Part shown: piece by piece, positions 1 to 11,031 of the stretch
How positions within the stretch are numbered: the first letter of the stretch is position 1
Layout: each line of letters begins with the position of its first letter
Origin: Taxawa tesnikishii (nom. ined.)
Taxonomy: Eukaryota; Ascomycota; Dothideomycetes; Dothideales
Direction of reading: 5' to 3'
Assembly: GCA_030247885.1 (NCBI GenBank)
Contig: JAPDRO010000001.1
Location: forward strand, 2,294,001-2,358,000
Length of the DNA: 64,000 nucleotides
Notes under the pieces: model-generated
Told to the model about the DNA's origin: nothing
Database searches by the model: none
What the model saw: only the letters and a program-made list of their open reading frames with translations
Made by a program: the position numbers and the translations under genes

Positions 1-2633
1 CCTGCGGCCCCTCCGTCCTTTCTGCACCGCTAGGCTTGGATTTAGCCTGTGGAGCAGCTCCGGCACCAGAGCCTAAGGACATGGAGAAGCTGATGCCGCT
101 GTTGAGCTTGGGTGCGGCTGGAGCAGCTGCTTGGTCCGCCGGCTTGGCTTCCGGACTCGACTTTGCTGTGTTTTGCAGATTCAACCTGGCCTTCATGGCA
201 GCTATTCTAGCGTGCGCATCCGCATACGTAGACGACGAGGAGGCGGCGGAGCTCACCGGCTGCGCGCCAGGGGGTAGTTTTGATTGCGTTTTGGGTGCGT
301 CGTCCTGCAGATCCATCAAGTCTTCTGCCCGGGGCCTGACCCTTTTCGTGGCCGGCGTGAGATTCGACTCTGCATTTTGTACGGAATGGCTGTTAGCGGC
401 TGAAGTCTGTCCTTCTCCAGTACTCTTGTCCCCTGTCAACGATGGCTGCGAGCTGCGCACGTCCTGCTCCTGATGTCCGCTCGCTTTGTCTTTGTCCTCA
501 TTGGCATCTTTCCACCTTCCTGTCTCTCTTTTGTGTTCTTCAGATTTCGCCGCCTCTTCAGCGGCCTTGTTTTCCGCAGCTGTTAGCGGCGGGTTGTTAA
601 AGCTGTCTCTGAATTTCGCCTGCGCCTCTTTAGGGAACACCGACGAGTCTCGCCACAGGTCGAGCACGACACCAACTTTCCGTTTCCACTGCTCGGCCTT
701 CATGCGGCCCCACTGGAGATCCTTTTCCATTCTGCCCAGGTGTGCGAAGATTCCGCGGGACAACAGCGCCGCCTCAAACATGCCACGGTACTTCCAGGCA
801 TCGCGGACTCCGGAGGTTGATGCGGCCTGTAGGGCGTCGGAGATGAGGTACAACCCTATAAGCTTGCTGTTCGAGAGATCGTCTTTTCTCGTATCTTCAT
901 TGCGTTCATCCACTTGCTCATCGTCGCCGTAGCCGACGGTAGAGTTGAAGGGCTGTTCGACGTTCGTAATGAGCATGTCGACGATTTCCTCAGCGCCATT
1001 TCCAGCATTATTGACAACGAAATTCGTGACTCTTGCCACGTCGCCCACACGGAGCAGAGCCATGGATCCGGGTAAGCGGGCAAGCAGATAGGTGAACTTG
1101 GCTCTTCGATAGGGATTCAGATAGCGAGCTTGCGTACCATCCGACGGCCCATCCTCTAATGAGACTGCTCCATGGCCCGTGTTGTATTGTCGCTGCACTC
1201 CCTCGTCTCCGGACTCGTCATCAGACGACACGTATTCGGAGTCGTCGACGAACTCCTCAAAGCTCGTAGTAAACTCGTAACGTGGTTTCTCCGCCGGTAC
1301 TAGCCACGCAGGACCGTTGTCGAAGGGGTAGTGTGACTCGTTACCGTTCCTGCCGACGTCTACTACGCCCTGCTCCTGCGCTTCGTTCCAGTTGTCTCGG
1401 TCTTCCGAGAAGTACTTCCAAATCAACCACCGGTACCACACGCCACCAGCGCTGCTAGCATCGTACAGCCATGCCCACTTCTCGTCCTTCTGTACATCGG
1501 CGTCACTCATCAAAACAGCTTCGAACTCGGGCCCGTACTCGATGAGTTGCTCTACCGTGCGATGTATAAGCTTGAGCTGCTTGATGTCGTAGGGTGGCGC
1601 GACGGGAACCTGAACGGGTCCTTGATAGCGCTGCGCCTGTCCTGGACCGGTTGGCGCATACGACGCAGGAGGGGGTAACCCAGCGAATCCGGTGGTGGCG
1701 CATTTCGAAGAGAAACGCCCGTAGGTTGCTGTGGCATGATTTGTTTGGCTCCAAACGGTTGCATTTCGGTGTTCGATCCCACATTGTGTAAGCCAGTCCC
1801 AAACCCACCTGTAGTTGACGAGATGTGTCTAGAGATGTTGAGGTTGAAGCCAAATCCAAGATAGCGGTTCTGCAGGCTGCTGACGACCTTGTCCACTTCG
1901 CTGACGGGTGTCGACGCTGCTGCTGTGACTATGGCGGTCAAAGAAGGCTGAGAACCCGTGGCAGATTTCGGAGGGTCGACGAACGTTACATCGTCTACTT
2001 TGAGCGAATCCGGCATCAGAGCCTTGATTTGTTCCTTCGTGGTTCCGGAAGGGAGGGACGAAAGTAGGATTGTGGGCTTCCGCACCGCCTCCTCTGGCGT
2101 CCTGTTGCGCTCCCGTCCTCGGGCTTGATGGTCATCATCTTCATCATCGTCAAACTCCCCAGCGCACTTGAGACGTCTTTCCGTCCTGAACCCGACCGTC
2201 CGAATGACGACGGCCCAGTATTGTCCCTGTCTCGGTCTCGCTTATTCTCCTCGCGTATTCCTTCAAGCTCTCTTTTGCGCTTCATCGACGGCGGAGGTCC
2301 TAAGCTACCTGGTCCAACGTTCTTCCCCGAAGGCGGGAGGAAGTGCCTAGGCCCACCCAGACTACCCACTCCAGCTCCCCGCGGTCCCGTTGGCACGCTG
2401 TCACCAAAGCCTCGCCCGGCAGCAATATTTGCTATCGGGTCATCGTCGTCGTCGTCGTCGTCGTCGAGAAACGAGTCTTCGAAGTCGCGAAGCGCTTTCC
2501 GGGTCTCAGCTTCTTCGCGCAATCGTTTGCTTTCGGCTTCCTGTCGCTGTCGCTCGAAGACGGAGATCTTCTTGGGTGCATTGAGCTTGCCTTTGATATC
2601 TGGGAACTGCTTTAGCTTTTCTTGGTCGTCCAT
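1..2633 (-). CDS. U2 snRNP-associated SR140-type protein (U2SURP homolog), 3' end off the window
   Basis: Spliceosomal protein of the SR140/U2SURP family, which binds the U2 snRNP through RRM, SURP and CID domains. The ATG at 2631-2633 opens a charged N-terminus (MDDQEKLKQFPDIKGKLN) with a run of nine Asp. An RRM-like segment follows (TILLSSLPSGTTKEQIK, near 2085-1820), then a SURP motif (LKLIHRTVEQLIEYGPEFEA) with the family signature GGVWYRW, then YEFTTSFEEFVDD, and a CID from about 1130 to 650 (KFTYLLARLPGSMALLR, VARVTNFVVNNAG). The low-complexity tail is open to base 1, so the stop lies outside. The frame changes twice, at a four-base run (2157-2160) and a five-base run (1671-1675); one added base at each restores the family-like sequence, and no good intron fits. 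Divergent from the 2892 gene. Confidence 0.88.
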
Positions 2634-2891
2634 GTTGGCGGATCAGCAGTGGCAGTTGGCGCGTCCAGTAATGTTGGCGGTCTGGACTGGAAGACGAGCT
2701 GGAGCTTGACAGCGGAACAAATGGACATATTAGGTAGAGAGCTTGCATGCGGCGGAAACGGGCCGAGAGCCGAAGACGCGCGTGCATCGCGTCACACGTC
2801 ATGAGGATCTGGGGTTGGCGATGCTGGGAGTGGGAGTGGCAGGCTCCGTTCTCACTCCCAATACTAGGCGCAGAACCAGAATGCTACCACC
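2634..2891. promoter_or_regulatory. Divergent promoter between the SR140 gene and the 2892 gene
   Basis: A 258-base gap separates two start codons facing away from each other, so it must hold both promoters and 5' leaders. No TATA box or recognisable factor site stands out. Confidence 0.5.
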
Positions 2892-4211
2892 ATGAGTGCA
2901 GTCGACCTCCAAGCGCTGCTGCGCTTCCTCACACAGGATGCAAAGGTACCCTTGGCGACTGCAATGGGCAAGGTCAAGGAGATGCAAAAGGCCCAGCTAG
3001 CGAAGTCTGGCCCGTGTTCTCGCACGCTACGTTCAATGGCTGACCAACGGTAGCACCGAGGACATCTCCAAAAGCACGGTCGGGGACATAAGAGCCATCT
3101 TTGCAGATGAGAAACTCTCCAAACAAATCCTCAGTGCCGCAAAGCGCACGTCGAAGAAGCGGGCCGCAGGAGATACAGACACTACATCCCCGACCAAGCG
3201 GAGGAAGAGCGGCTACGATGAACTCAACCCCCGTCACCAGCTGAACACGAGCAGTCGCTTGCACTGCCAGAATCCGACGCAAGCGAAGAGAAGCTGCTCA
3301 ACACGATCCTGCATACCAACCGTGCACCTGTTGTTCTTGCATTCGCGCTTGTTTCACTAAAATATACTATGCCGGAGCAACCACTATCGAGTAGGTTGAG
3401 CTTAGCACAGGCCGTCGTGAGTATGAACAGTCGCAGCAAGGCCGTCAGTATCGGTCTGGAAAAGGGAAAGGGTGCCGAGGAGGAAGGATGGGGTCAAGGA
3501 CAGCCCTCAGTCAAAGTCATGACCAGGGAAATCAGGGCGCTGAAGAGGTGGGGCTATGACTGGAGGGAGGCAAAGAACAAAGAGGATGAGATAGCTGCAA
3601 GCCAGGGAACTCTGAAAAACGAAAGCCAGAAGCAAGTAGATACCCAGGAGCGCCCAGCATTGTTTGCGCTCGATCTGGAGCAACTCAAACAACTCAACGG
3701 TCCGTTGGTATTTGCTGCTGCTCCAGGACAAACGAAAGGGTTGCCTATATACCAACCAGAAGGAGCGCGAAGCTATCTCCTTCGCTCGCTTGACTCGGCT
3801 AAGAAGCCTGCTGGGCTAGAGGATGCGACACCGTCAACGAAACCGACGAAACCAACAGCAGCCAGTAGAGCAGCAGAGCACGAAGTGAATGCGGCTATGC
3901 TCTTGAAAGCTATCGATTTGCTATGCCAGTCCTGGGCCACTGTCTTGGATTCCGCGGAGCTCGACCGCAGGGCATGGTCCTGGTACGTCAAGGTCCGGCC
4001 GGAAGTGGAGCCGGGTGTGCCTGGCTGGGGTGCTAAGGGAGGCGTCAAACTGGCCGATATACTGGATCTGCGAAGGAAGCCGCCACCGATCAATGACGGT
4101 TTCAATGATGACGATGATGGTGTTCTCGACCAGATGACAACCCAGGAGCTCGACATGCTTGAAGAAGCCGCGGTTGATCAAGCAACATCTGCTGCCGTCT
4201 CTCACTCATAG
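2892..4211 (+). CDS. Conserved fungal protein of unknown function, about 423 aa
   Basis: I do not recognise a characterised family. Exon 1 (2892-3004) begins MSAVDLQALLRFLTQDAKV. An intron at 3005-3053 has a TGAC branch point and ends TAG. The second part has a basic patch (SPTKRRKSGYDE), then a highly ordered block (LKYTMPEQPLSSRLSLAQAV, SKAVSIGLEKGK, EEEGWGQGQPSVKVM) that looks like the conserved core, and near the C-terminus AWSWYVKVRPEVEPGVPGWG followed by LADILDLRRKPPP and an acidic tail. No signal peptide or membrane segment is seen; the basic patch suggests a nuclear protein (inference). The frame changes once at a five-C run (3228-3232), and one extra C makes the gene exactly 424 codons. 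Shares a 258-base divergent promoter with the SR140 gene. Confidence 0.75.
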
Positions 4212-4218
4212 CTCCGCT

Positions 4219-5157
4219 TCATATGCTGGGATACTTCTCCTGCAGTAGTGACAGTTCGTTGAAGTCCTTCAACACGACCACTCCGGGATGCTCTTCTTCA
4301 GCGGTACCATACTGGCCTTCTCGATCCATGAGGATCGCATCCCAACCGGCGTCGAGAGATCCCCGAGCATCCTTTTCCACTTCGTCACCAACATAAACGA
4401 GCGCCCAGTCCTCCAGCGACGGTTCTGCTTGGCCCTCGGCGGACAACAAGTTCTTCAACACATCTGTTGCTGCATCAAAAACGCGACGATGAGGCTTTTC
4501 GAATCCGACATCGTAGCTCATGATGGCAAAGTCGATGTCTGGTTTATCGTCCGGGGAAGGATGGTTAGTAATGTAGTCCCTGATGGGCGTTCCATGTCGC
4601 ACGTTGCTGACTTTTACGTCAAGAGATGACAGAATATCGGGAACACGATCGTCGGAATTCGTGATGACTCCAATGACTGTTCTTCCTGTAGCACCTTTGG
4701 CATGATCGGAGGATTTGGAGTGCTTTCTCAGATACGCGTAAGCATCTTCAAAGACCCTATAACCCTCCTTGCTGGAGAAGCGGTGTAATAGTGTAGGTGC
4801 CAGCTTCTCAGGGATATCCTGGCCTGAACCCGCTATCAGAGGCTCGAATGTATTGTGAATGATCTTTTAGATACAAAACCGCATCAGTATCGAAAGTATA
4901 GTATAGATGCCGTCTGATGTGTGGCAGCTTACATTAGTCCACCATTTTGCAGCGCCTAACCCAGTAGCCCTCCCATAGTTTGGATTTATCTTAGATTCAT
5001 ACTTGAACGCCTTCTTGAAAGACGATGCTACCTGTTCATCTGTGAACCCTGAAAGGCCGAGGTCGCGGGCCGCTTCACCGTACTGCTCGAAAATAGGTCG
5101 TCGCGGTGTGAATATGGTGCCAAAGGCGTCAAAACAGATCAGCAGGTTTTTCTTCAT
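4219..5157 (-). CDS. HAD-superfamily hydrolase (HDHD3-like)
   Basis: Haloacid dehalogenase-type phosphatase or hydrolase; the substrate cannot be told from sequence. HAD motif I is present in an atypical form as LICFDAFGTIFTPRRP, with motif II at VIGVITNSDD, the motif III Lys in FEKPHRRVFDAA and motif IV at LVYVGDEVEKDARG, followed by AGWDAIL. There are two exons, 4933-5157 and 4219-4863, with an intron at 4864-4932 (GTAAGC...AAG). The total is 290 codons with no frame problem. The ATG at 5157 puts motif I right at the N-terminus, as is usual; an in-frame ATG at 5238 would add 27 residues. The gene ends only 7 bases from the end of the convergent 2892 gene, so the 3' UTRs probably overlap. 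Confidence 0.88.
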
Positions 5158-6711
5158 TGCAGGGTCAAGTGATGCATCAATGAGTGGTGTAGATGGCCGA
5201 CTGAGCGTCAAAGAGATTGGATCGATGTGAGACTTCATCAACAGTTGCAGAAGGCTTAGGAATCTCGCTTACGCCGTACCAGAAGAGTGACTTTGCATCT
5301 GAGCCACGATACTCGATACTCATAACGTCAGAGGAAAGTCTCGAGGGCGTGCATCCCAAAGGCATTGCCTCTTTTCGAGGCCGCTCCCCTCCAAACCGGG
5401 ACAAGCCTCACGGATAAACCACACCGAGCGAACTCGAATCCCTTGCAGGCTAGGCTGATAACAACGCACATCTACCGATATTCAACGGGACACGATGCAA
5501 GTCGTGGACGGAATGAAACGGACGATCAAAACAACCGTGTTCAGGCACTCAAGGCCAGCAAATCTTCGCGAGTGGCTGTGACGATGGCATGTCACCAGCA
5601 GCACTTCACTGCATCGGCCATGGCGCGGTCAGCCGTGTCGCGGTCAGCCGTGTCGCGGTCAGCCGTGTCGCGGTCAGCCGTGTCGCGGTCAGCCGTGTCG
5701 CGGTCAGCCGTGTCGCTATATGCTGCCATGTGCAGTACTGTGACTGTGAGTCAGGAACGTCTCTCGGCAACAGCCACGGTACATTTGGCACATGCACTTT
5801 TAGGGTTTCCCCTTACAGATGTTTCTCGCTAGCCGAAGAGGTATAATCGTTAGCCAAACGGTCGGCAGACAAACGTGAAGAGGGGCAGCTCTACACTCGT
5901 TCATAGCCTTTGATCCCACTCTGCTTTAGCACCTGCAAAAAGAAGACGAATTGATAAAAGATAACCATCTATATCCAAATCTGTTATTCCTCTGGGCACC
6001 GAGGCACAGCAGGTTTCTGTGCTTCTGCCCCTGCTAGCGCACGCGTACAAGTCCCCTTGATCACCACCGAGCGGCTCGCCTGCAGTTCCCTCATCGGCCT
6101 GACGTTCCCCTACTGAGGGCAAACTACGCGGAAACCCTTACGCCGCAACCCTACCTTCACTCTTGCTTTCCTATACCACCAGTCTTGCCCGTCTCTCAGC
6201 TCGTCCTGCATACCTCGCAACTCCTGCCGTCTCGCTCTTCTCGCCCGCGAATCCACGTCCTCGCCGCCCATATTCCCTTCGTGCGCGTCAGCAACAACCC
6301 GCTCCGTCGATCAGCCAAGGTTTCTGTGACGACATCATCAGTTCGCGAGTCGCGTCGCAAACTCATTCTACACCCGCAGACACAACGTCCACATCGGGCT
6401 CGGTGCCGCTGCCTTCTCCCTATTGCGCACATACCCTCTCGCGCTCCCGCTACAGCGACTCGTAAACACGTCGCGACACTCGCTGTAGCGCACATCAGCA
6501 ACGCCCTGCTGGACACGAAAACGGAAACACTACGGCAAGACGGTACAAGGATCTGCGTATCGCACTGGCCACAGACCAGTTGACGCGCAGTCCCGTTGGC
6601 GCGGCATTGGTGACCGAGAGTGCGACCAAGATCCAACGTCCATCTCTGCAAACATATCTACGGGGTGAAAGACGGTAGAAGTGCAGACGAACAAGTCGGA
6701 AAGTCGGTCTG
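5158..6711. other. Spacer between the HAD hydrolase and the Zn2Cys6 regulator
   Basis: About 1.5 kb that should contain both divergent promoters and the regulator's leader. Its clearest content is the 15-base tandem repeat at 5626-5715. Reading frames here are either repeat-derived or cross-frame noise; I see no domain, tRNA or transposon in it. Confidence 0.5.
5626..5715. repeat. Perfect tandem repeat, six copies of a 15-mer
   Basis: The unit CGGTCAGCCGTGTCG occurs six times without a mismatch. Because 15 is a multiple of three, every frame stays open and would give repeats such as AVSRS, but no gene context supports translation. It lies upstream of both flanking genes and could affect either promoter. 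Confidence 0.95.
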
Positions 6712-8905
6712 ATGACTGTAACAGAGGCCAATGGCAATGCTGTTGCGACCGAGGCCGCTCCTGCAGCAAGCAAGCCTAAGCGAGTACGGACGGGCTGTCT
6801 GACGTGCAGAGAGAGACATCTGAAATGCGACGAAGCGCTTCCGCACTGCAACAATTGCCGGAAGTCGAACAGGGTGTGCAAGCGCGGGCTGAAGCTCAAC
6901 TTCATCGACACACAAGTACAGTCTCCACCGCACATCGTGACAGCTGACGAATGGAAAGTTTCCTTTCTAGACGAGTCGAGAGAGATCGCGGCTGAGTACC
7001 AGGGCGGACTTGGAAGATATGGCGCTCGCGAATCAGAGCCCGATAATGACCCAGTACCTGTACCGCAGCCCATAGCACAACCGGACGGTAATGCGCGTTT
7101 TGATTACACCACAACGGCACCACCAGCTCCATCAATGTCGTACCAAGCCCTTCCCCGATACAAGGAATACTACCAGAGGGCTACTCGGACGAGATTCCCC
7201 AGACCGTCAAATACAATCCTCCCCAGGATCCGTATCATCACAACACTCATTCCACTACCAACGACTCTCCATTCTCTGGGCAAAACACTGTGCAAGGTTC
7301 CACTACAACGTACAGTCATCACGAGCAAGAGGTTGAACCGGACGAGAAGCGGGAATTTTTAGATTCGCAAGAGGAGGTATTGTTCATGCAGGTGTTTGTG
7401 GAGGAGGTCGGGCTCTGGATGGATAGCATGGATTCGATGAAGCATGTGAGTCGGCTGTAGAGCGCTGGTGTCGAGGTCGCTTGCTGATCTGTGCAGTTCT
7501 CGAGGCTGTTACCATTTCACGCACTACAGGAACCGATGCTGCTGAATGCCTTTCTCGCATGTGGCGCTCGCCACTTAATCCTGGTCAATCCCATCTACAC
7601 CGAAGAAAAAGCGCTACATTATTACGATACGGCTACGAGATACCTGCTGAAAAACCTACAAGATCCGAATCGTGATACAGTAATCTGTGCAACGACAGCG
7701 GTTATACTTAATGTTTATGAGATCATGAGTGAACGCGCTTTGCAGCGGATGAACCACATTGCCGGTGCGCGGGCGCTTATTAAGGAGTGCGGCTGGAATG
7801 CCCGAGCATCCGGGATCGGTGCAGCGTGTTTTTGGTTGAACGTCGGACTGGAAGTCCTCAGCTGTCTTCACTTCAACTGGCAAGTTGCGTGGGATCCTGA
7901 CGACTGGGGTGTCGACATGGACTTTACGCGTGAGTTGCACAACGGACGAGAAGAGATCTGGACGCATCGTATGCTATATGTTGTTGCGAAAGTGGCCAAT
8001 TTCCGCGCAACAATCCCCGGTTCCAGGAAGCTGATCCCCGGGATGAAGACATGCGGCGGCAAAACCGGTTCCAGGAATGGCAGAAGCTCAAGGACTGGGC
8101 GGATGCATGGAACAACAACATCCCACGTACCATGCACCCTATGGCTTACCTTTACCCGTTTCAGACAACTTCGAAGTCCGCATTTCCGGAAGTCTGGTTA
8201 ATCAAGCGCACCACCATTGTTGCACGGTTGTTTTACCATACCGTCATGGTTCTTTTGGCACAAGTCAACCCTTACCTCGGCCCCGACGTCCCTGAGATGC
8301 ATGAGCTACAGACACGGCACTCGCAGATGATATGCGGTATTGCTGCACATGTGAAGGACCGGTAAGTGCATGCCATCCTTTCGCTGAACCATATGCATCA
8401 TCTAACTTATGTTCTACAGAGGTGTAGCTAGCGTGGCCATCCGTTCTCTCGCGCACGCTGCCGAATGTCTAACCGATCGACGCGAGCAAGAAGAGGTCCT
8501 CTCCATCTTCGAAAAGATCAACAAGGAGACGGGCTGGCGCATTGGATTCGTCTTCAAAGAACTGAAAGAGAAATGGGGCTGGCACGACTCCCTCCACAAC
8601 CCCCGCCTCAACAGCATCAACAGCAACAACTCATGCCACCTAATCAGAGCCTCTTGCAGAGCCAAGCGCTCATGCCGACGTATCAACAGCAATATGCGAA
8701 CAACATGCAGGCAGTGGCAGTCGCGCCTCCGCCGCCGCCGCCGCCGCCGCAACCGCCTGCCGCCGCCCCGAGACGTCCGCCGTCTGGAATTATCAATCCG
8801 CTGTACGCGACGGCCGACTTTACCATGCCGCAACATCCGTACCAGAATGTTTATGTGGCGCCAAATGCCGTGCCTCACCCCCACCCCACAGCACTGTACT
8901 ATTAG
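6712..8905 (+). CDS. Zn2Cys6 transcription factor with fungal regulatory domain (Fungal_trans_2 type)
   Basis: Fungal DNA-binding regulator, presumably nuclear; target genes unknown. The zinc cluster is complete near residues 27-54 with spacing C-x2-C-x6-C-x6-C-x2-C-x6-C (CLTCRERHLKC, CNNCRKSNRVC). The middle and C-terminal region matches the PF11951 style (FLACGARHLILVNPIYTEEK, ALHYYDTATRYLL, MNHIAGARALIKECGWNA). The C-terminus is low complexity, with Q-rich and P-rich runs (a CCG repeat near 8730) before a stop at 8903-8905. Introns are at 7446-7496 and 8362-8419. The frame changes three times: near 7174-7180, at four C (8015-8018) and at three C (8590-8592). One added base at each gives 696 codons. 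The first could instead be an intron starting near 7086, but its donor is poor. Confidence 0.87.
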
Positions 8906-9726
8906 CGGTCCTGCATTAGCCTTCCCCTCTGTTGGCTCACGGCCGTCGCTGGGCATACATCCATCTCTCACCACATGTATAGGCTTTCCCACCTCGTCTC
9001 GTTTTCTTTTCCTTTGTTCTTTTTTTTTTGGCGAGGCGTTTTCGTTGTCCGCATCGGGCATGCCGAACAATCTCTTCCTGTTTGGCTTCTGACATCTGCA
9101 TGAGGCAAGGGGTCTATCTACGATGCAACGAAGCTATGTGGCGTTTGGTGGAGGGGCAACGAAACTTTTAGAAGGGCAATAACCGTATTTTTGGCACAAC
9201 GGATCGACGTTGTGTGCACAAGTTCGCGTCATCGACTCTGCTCACTGTTTACTTCGTATACTGCTATAGCAGCTCGCTGGTCGAAGATATCCTCTTGCGA
9301 TACCGATAAGTATATCCGTCCATTGACTCGGTCATGTCCAGCGCGGTCAAGATCGGGCAACCCGACCGCCGTGCGCCTGCGTGCCGTCTCCCTGGAGCAA
9401 AATGAACTTGAGAACCGTACAGATGTATGTTTTCAGGTCGTTCCCGTCGCCGACCGCCCCGACTGCGCCAACGCTTTCTGGTGTGCTCTCTCCAAGGAAG
9501 TATGAACCTTGCACAACACGTCCAAGCAGCCGTGGTTTGAAGCTACGGTGAGTCCTAAAGTCCTTGGACATAGATTCCTAGGCTGTTGGGCCGTGGTAGT
9601 GAGTTGACTCGCACTCTATTGTGCCATTCATCGGTGGATATCCTTCCGCGGTGACGCAAGAACCGGAGCATCGTTGGCCACTGTCGCCTTGCATGCGTGG
9701 TAATCTCATGATCAATAACTCCGAGG
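8906..9726. other. Convergent 3' intergenic region
   Basis: Lies between the stop codons of the Zn2Cys6 regulator and REV7, so it holds two 3' UTRs. It has a ten-T run near 9021-9030. No gene, RNA or repeat element is supported here. Confidence 0.5.
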
Positions 9727-10470
9727 CTAACCAGTAGAATCGCTCGCTGACGGCGCTGCTTCGGCCTTTGCTTTTCCCTCTTCGATCCACATCTCGAACA
9801 CCATCTCTCCGGCTGACACGGATCTTAACGGCGTCGTCTTGATCCCTCTCATGTCTTCTCCTCTAACACTCGTCGTGGTGCCGTCGTTCTTGCGGATGGT
9901 TTTCTGGAGTCTAGGTTGCACCGGAATCCATGGTTGAGGGTGGCCGACAGGAGGCTCGCTCTCGTCTTTCAGCTCAACTGCTAGCGTGAACGTGCATGCA
10001 GGAGGTATGGGTTGAAGAGTAGAACCACAGTTGGTAAGCCTGCTCATGGTCGCTCGAAACTGTTCTTCAAGGTCGACCACAGGCAAAACATGAACCGTTT
10101 CGCCATTCACATCAACTCGCTCCAGCGGCACAGTCTGCTCGTCAATTGGTACGACTGGGAATTGGGAGGTGTCGAACATGAAGCGCTCAACGGGCTTGTC
10201 GGCTTTATCGTAAATGACTACCGCCACTCTCTCCACAGTGCCTTTGAGCAGCTCCGTCTCCACGGCAGCCACTGCATCTGTGACCCATCTGCACACTTTG
10301 GGATGTCGGTTCTGTCTGACGGGGTAGTTGTACCTTCTCGCGGAAAGGAAGGACGTTTGTGGATAGATGGAGCGCTCGTACAAAATCGTATGGATGGCCA
10401 CAACCAGGAAGTCGGTGAAGGTGCTGACGAGTTTCTGGAAGGTTACAGGGTCATGGGAATCTTCGGCCAT
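9727..10470 (-). CDS. REV7: REV7/MAD2B, HORMA-domain subunit of DNA polymerase zeta
   Basis: Single exon, 247 aa, no frame break. Rev7 is the accessory HORMA subunit of translesion polymerase zeta, bridging Rev3 and Rev1. The N-terminal HORMA core is clear (FQKLVSTFTDFLVVAIHTIL), followed by YERSIYPQTSF and the Rev7-type block YNYPVRQNRHPKVCRWV. Then come RVAVVIYDKADKPVERFMFD and a C-terminal seat-belt region (CTFTLAVELKDE, PWIPVQP). The length is near the family norm of 210-250 aa. The ATG at 10468-10470 is the only one before the HORMA start. Shares a 561-base divergent promoter with the importin gene. Confidence 0.93.
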   Translation of the reverse strand: MAEDSHDPVTFQKLVSTFTDFLVVAIHTILYERSIYPQTSFLSARRYNYPVRQNRHPKVCRWVTDAVAAVETELLKGTVERVAVVIYDKADKPVERFMFDTSQFPVVPIDEQTVPLERVDVNGETVHVLPVVDLEEQFRATMSRLTNCGSTLQPIPPACTFTLAVELKDESEPPVGHPQPWIPVQPRLQKTIRKNDGTTTSVRGEDMRGIKTTPLRSVSAGEMVFEMWIEEGKAKAEAAPSASDSTG

Positions 10471-11031
10471 CGCGGGCTGAGTGGTGGTCAGTCACGCAGC
10501 ACCTGACCAAAAAGGATACAACTGTGCAGGGAACGTGTGTCTAGAAATTGGTGCCAGCAATCAAGACGTGTCGCGGTCCCCCAATTGAGCGCACGCGTCG
10601 CGGGGCACTCTTCGGCAAACGGGCTTATCGATACCGCACCTCGGAAATCTCCAAAGTGGGACAGAGACAGAGACAGCGGACATGTTTGGGCAGTCTCCTC
10701 CCACAAATCGGTCTGTTTCTGTTGCACAACCCAAAACTCTTCGTGTCTACTCGCCTCAATCTTCGACAACTCGCTAGAACACCGCCATCCGGATCCACCG
10801 TCACTGTGCGTCTTCGGCCGAAGGCACACTGCCAGTGAGCAAACGAACCCTTCCACACCGACTCGCCCTATATCAAAGCACTCACCAACCGTCTCACACG
10901 TCTCGCCTAGCAAAGACGCGCCTCGGTCTGTGGTCAGCGCTCGTACAGCCTCGAGCGCAGCAACCCGCAGCGTCAGTTGTTACACAAGCCTAGCCGGACG
11001 CTAAGAGGCAAGCTCGACGCATGAATCCAGG
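10471..11031. promoter_or_regulatory. Divergent promoter region of REV7 and the importin gene
   Basis: 561 bases between two outward-facing start codons. Several alternative frames are open but none has a domain or a counterpart exon. No clear TATA box is visible. Confidence 0.45.

Noticed and set aside
2125-2709. 194-codon frame antisense to SR140
   Set aside because: It is the shadow of the Asp- and Pro-rich SR140 coding strand and has no independent features.
5626-5715. CRISPR-like regular repeat
   Set aside because: The copies are directly adjacent with no spacers, and the genome is eukaryotic.
5365-5832. Open frames across the 15-mer array encoding AVSRS-type repeats
   Set aside because: All frames stay open because the unit is 15 bases; there is no conserved flank, intron pattern or domain.
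7086-7175. Extra intron in the Zn2Cys6 regulator instead of a lost base
   Set aside because: The phase would fit, but the donor GTAATG is weak and no branch point is visible; a lost base matches the pattern of the other sites.
8414-9070. 218-codon frame antisense to the Zn2Cys6 regulator
   Set aside because: Its Arg-rich runs are the reverse complement of the proline CCG repeat; no domain is present.
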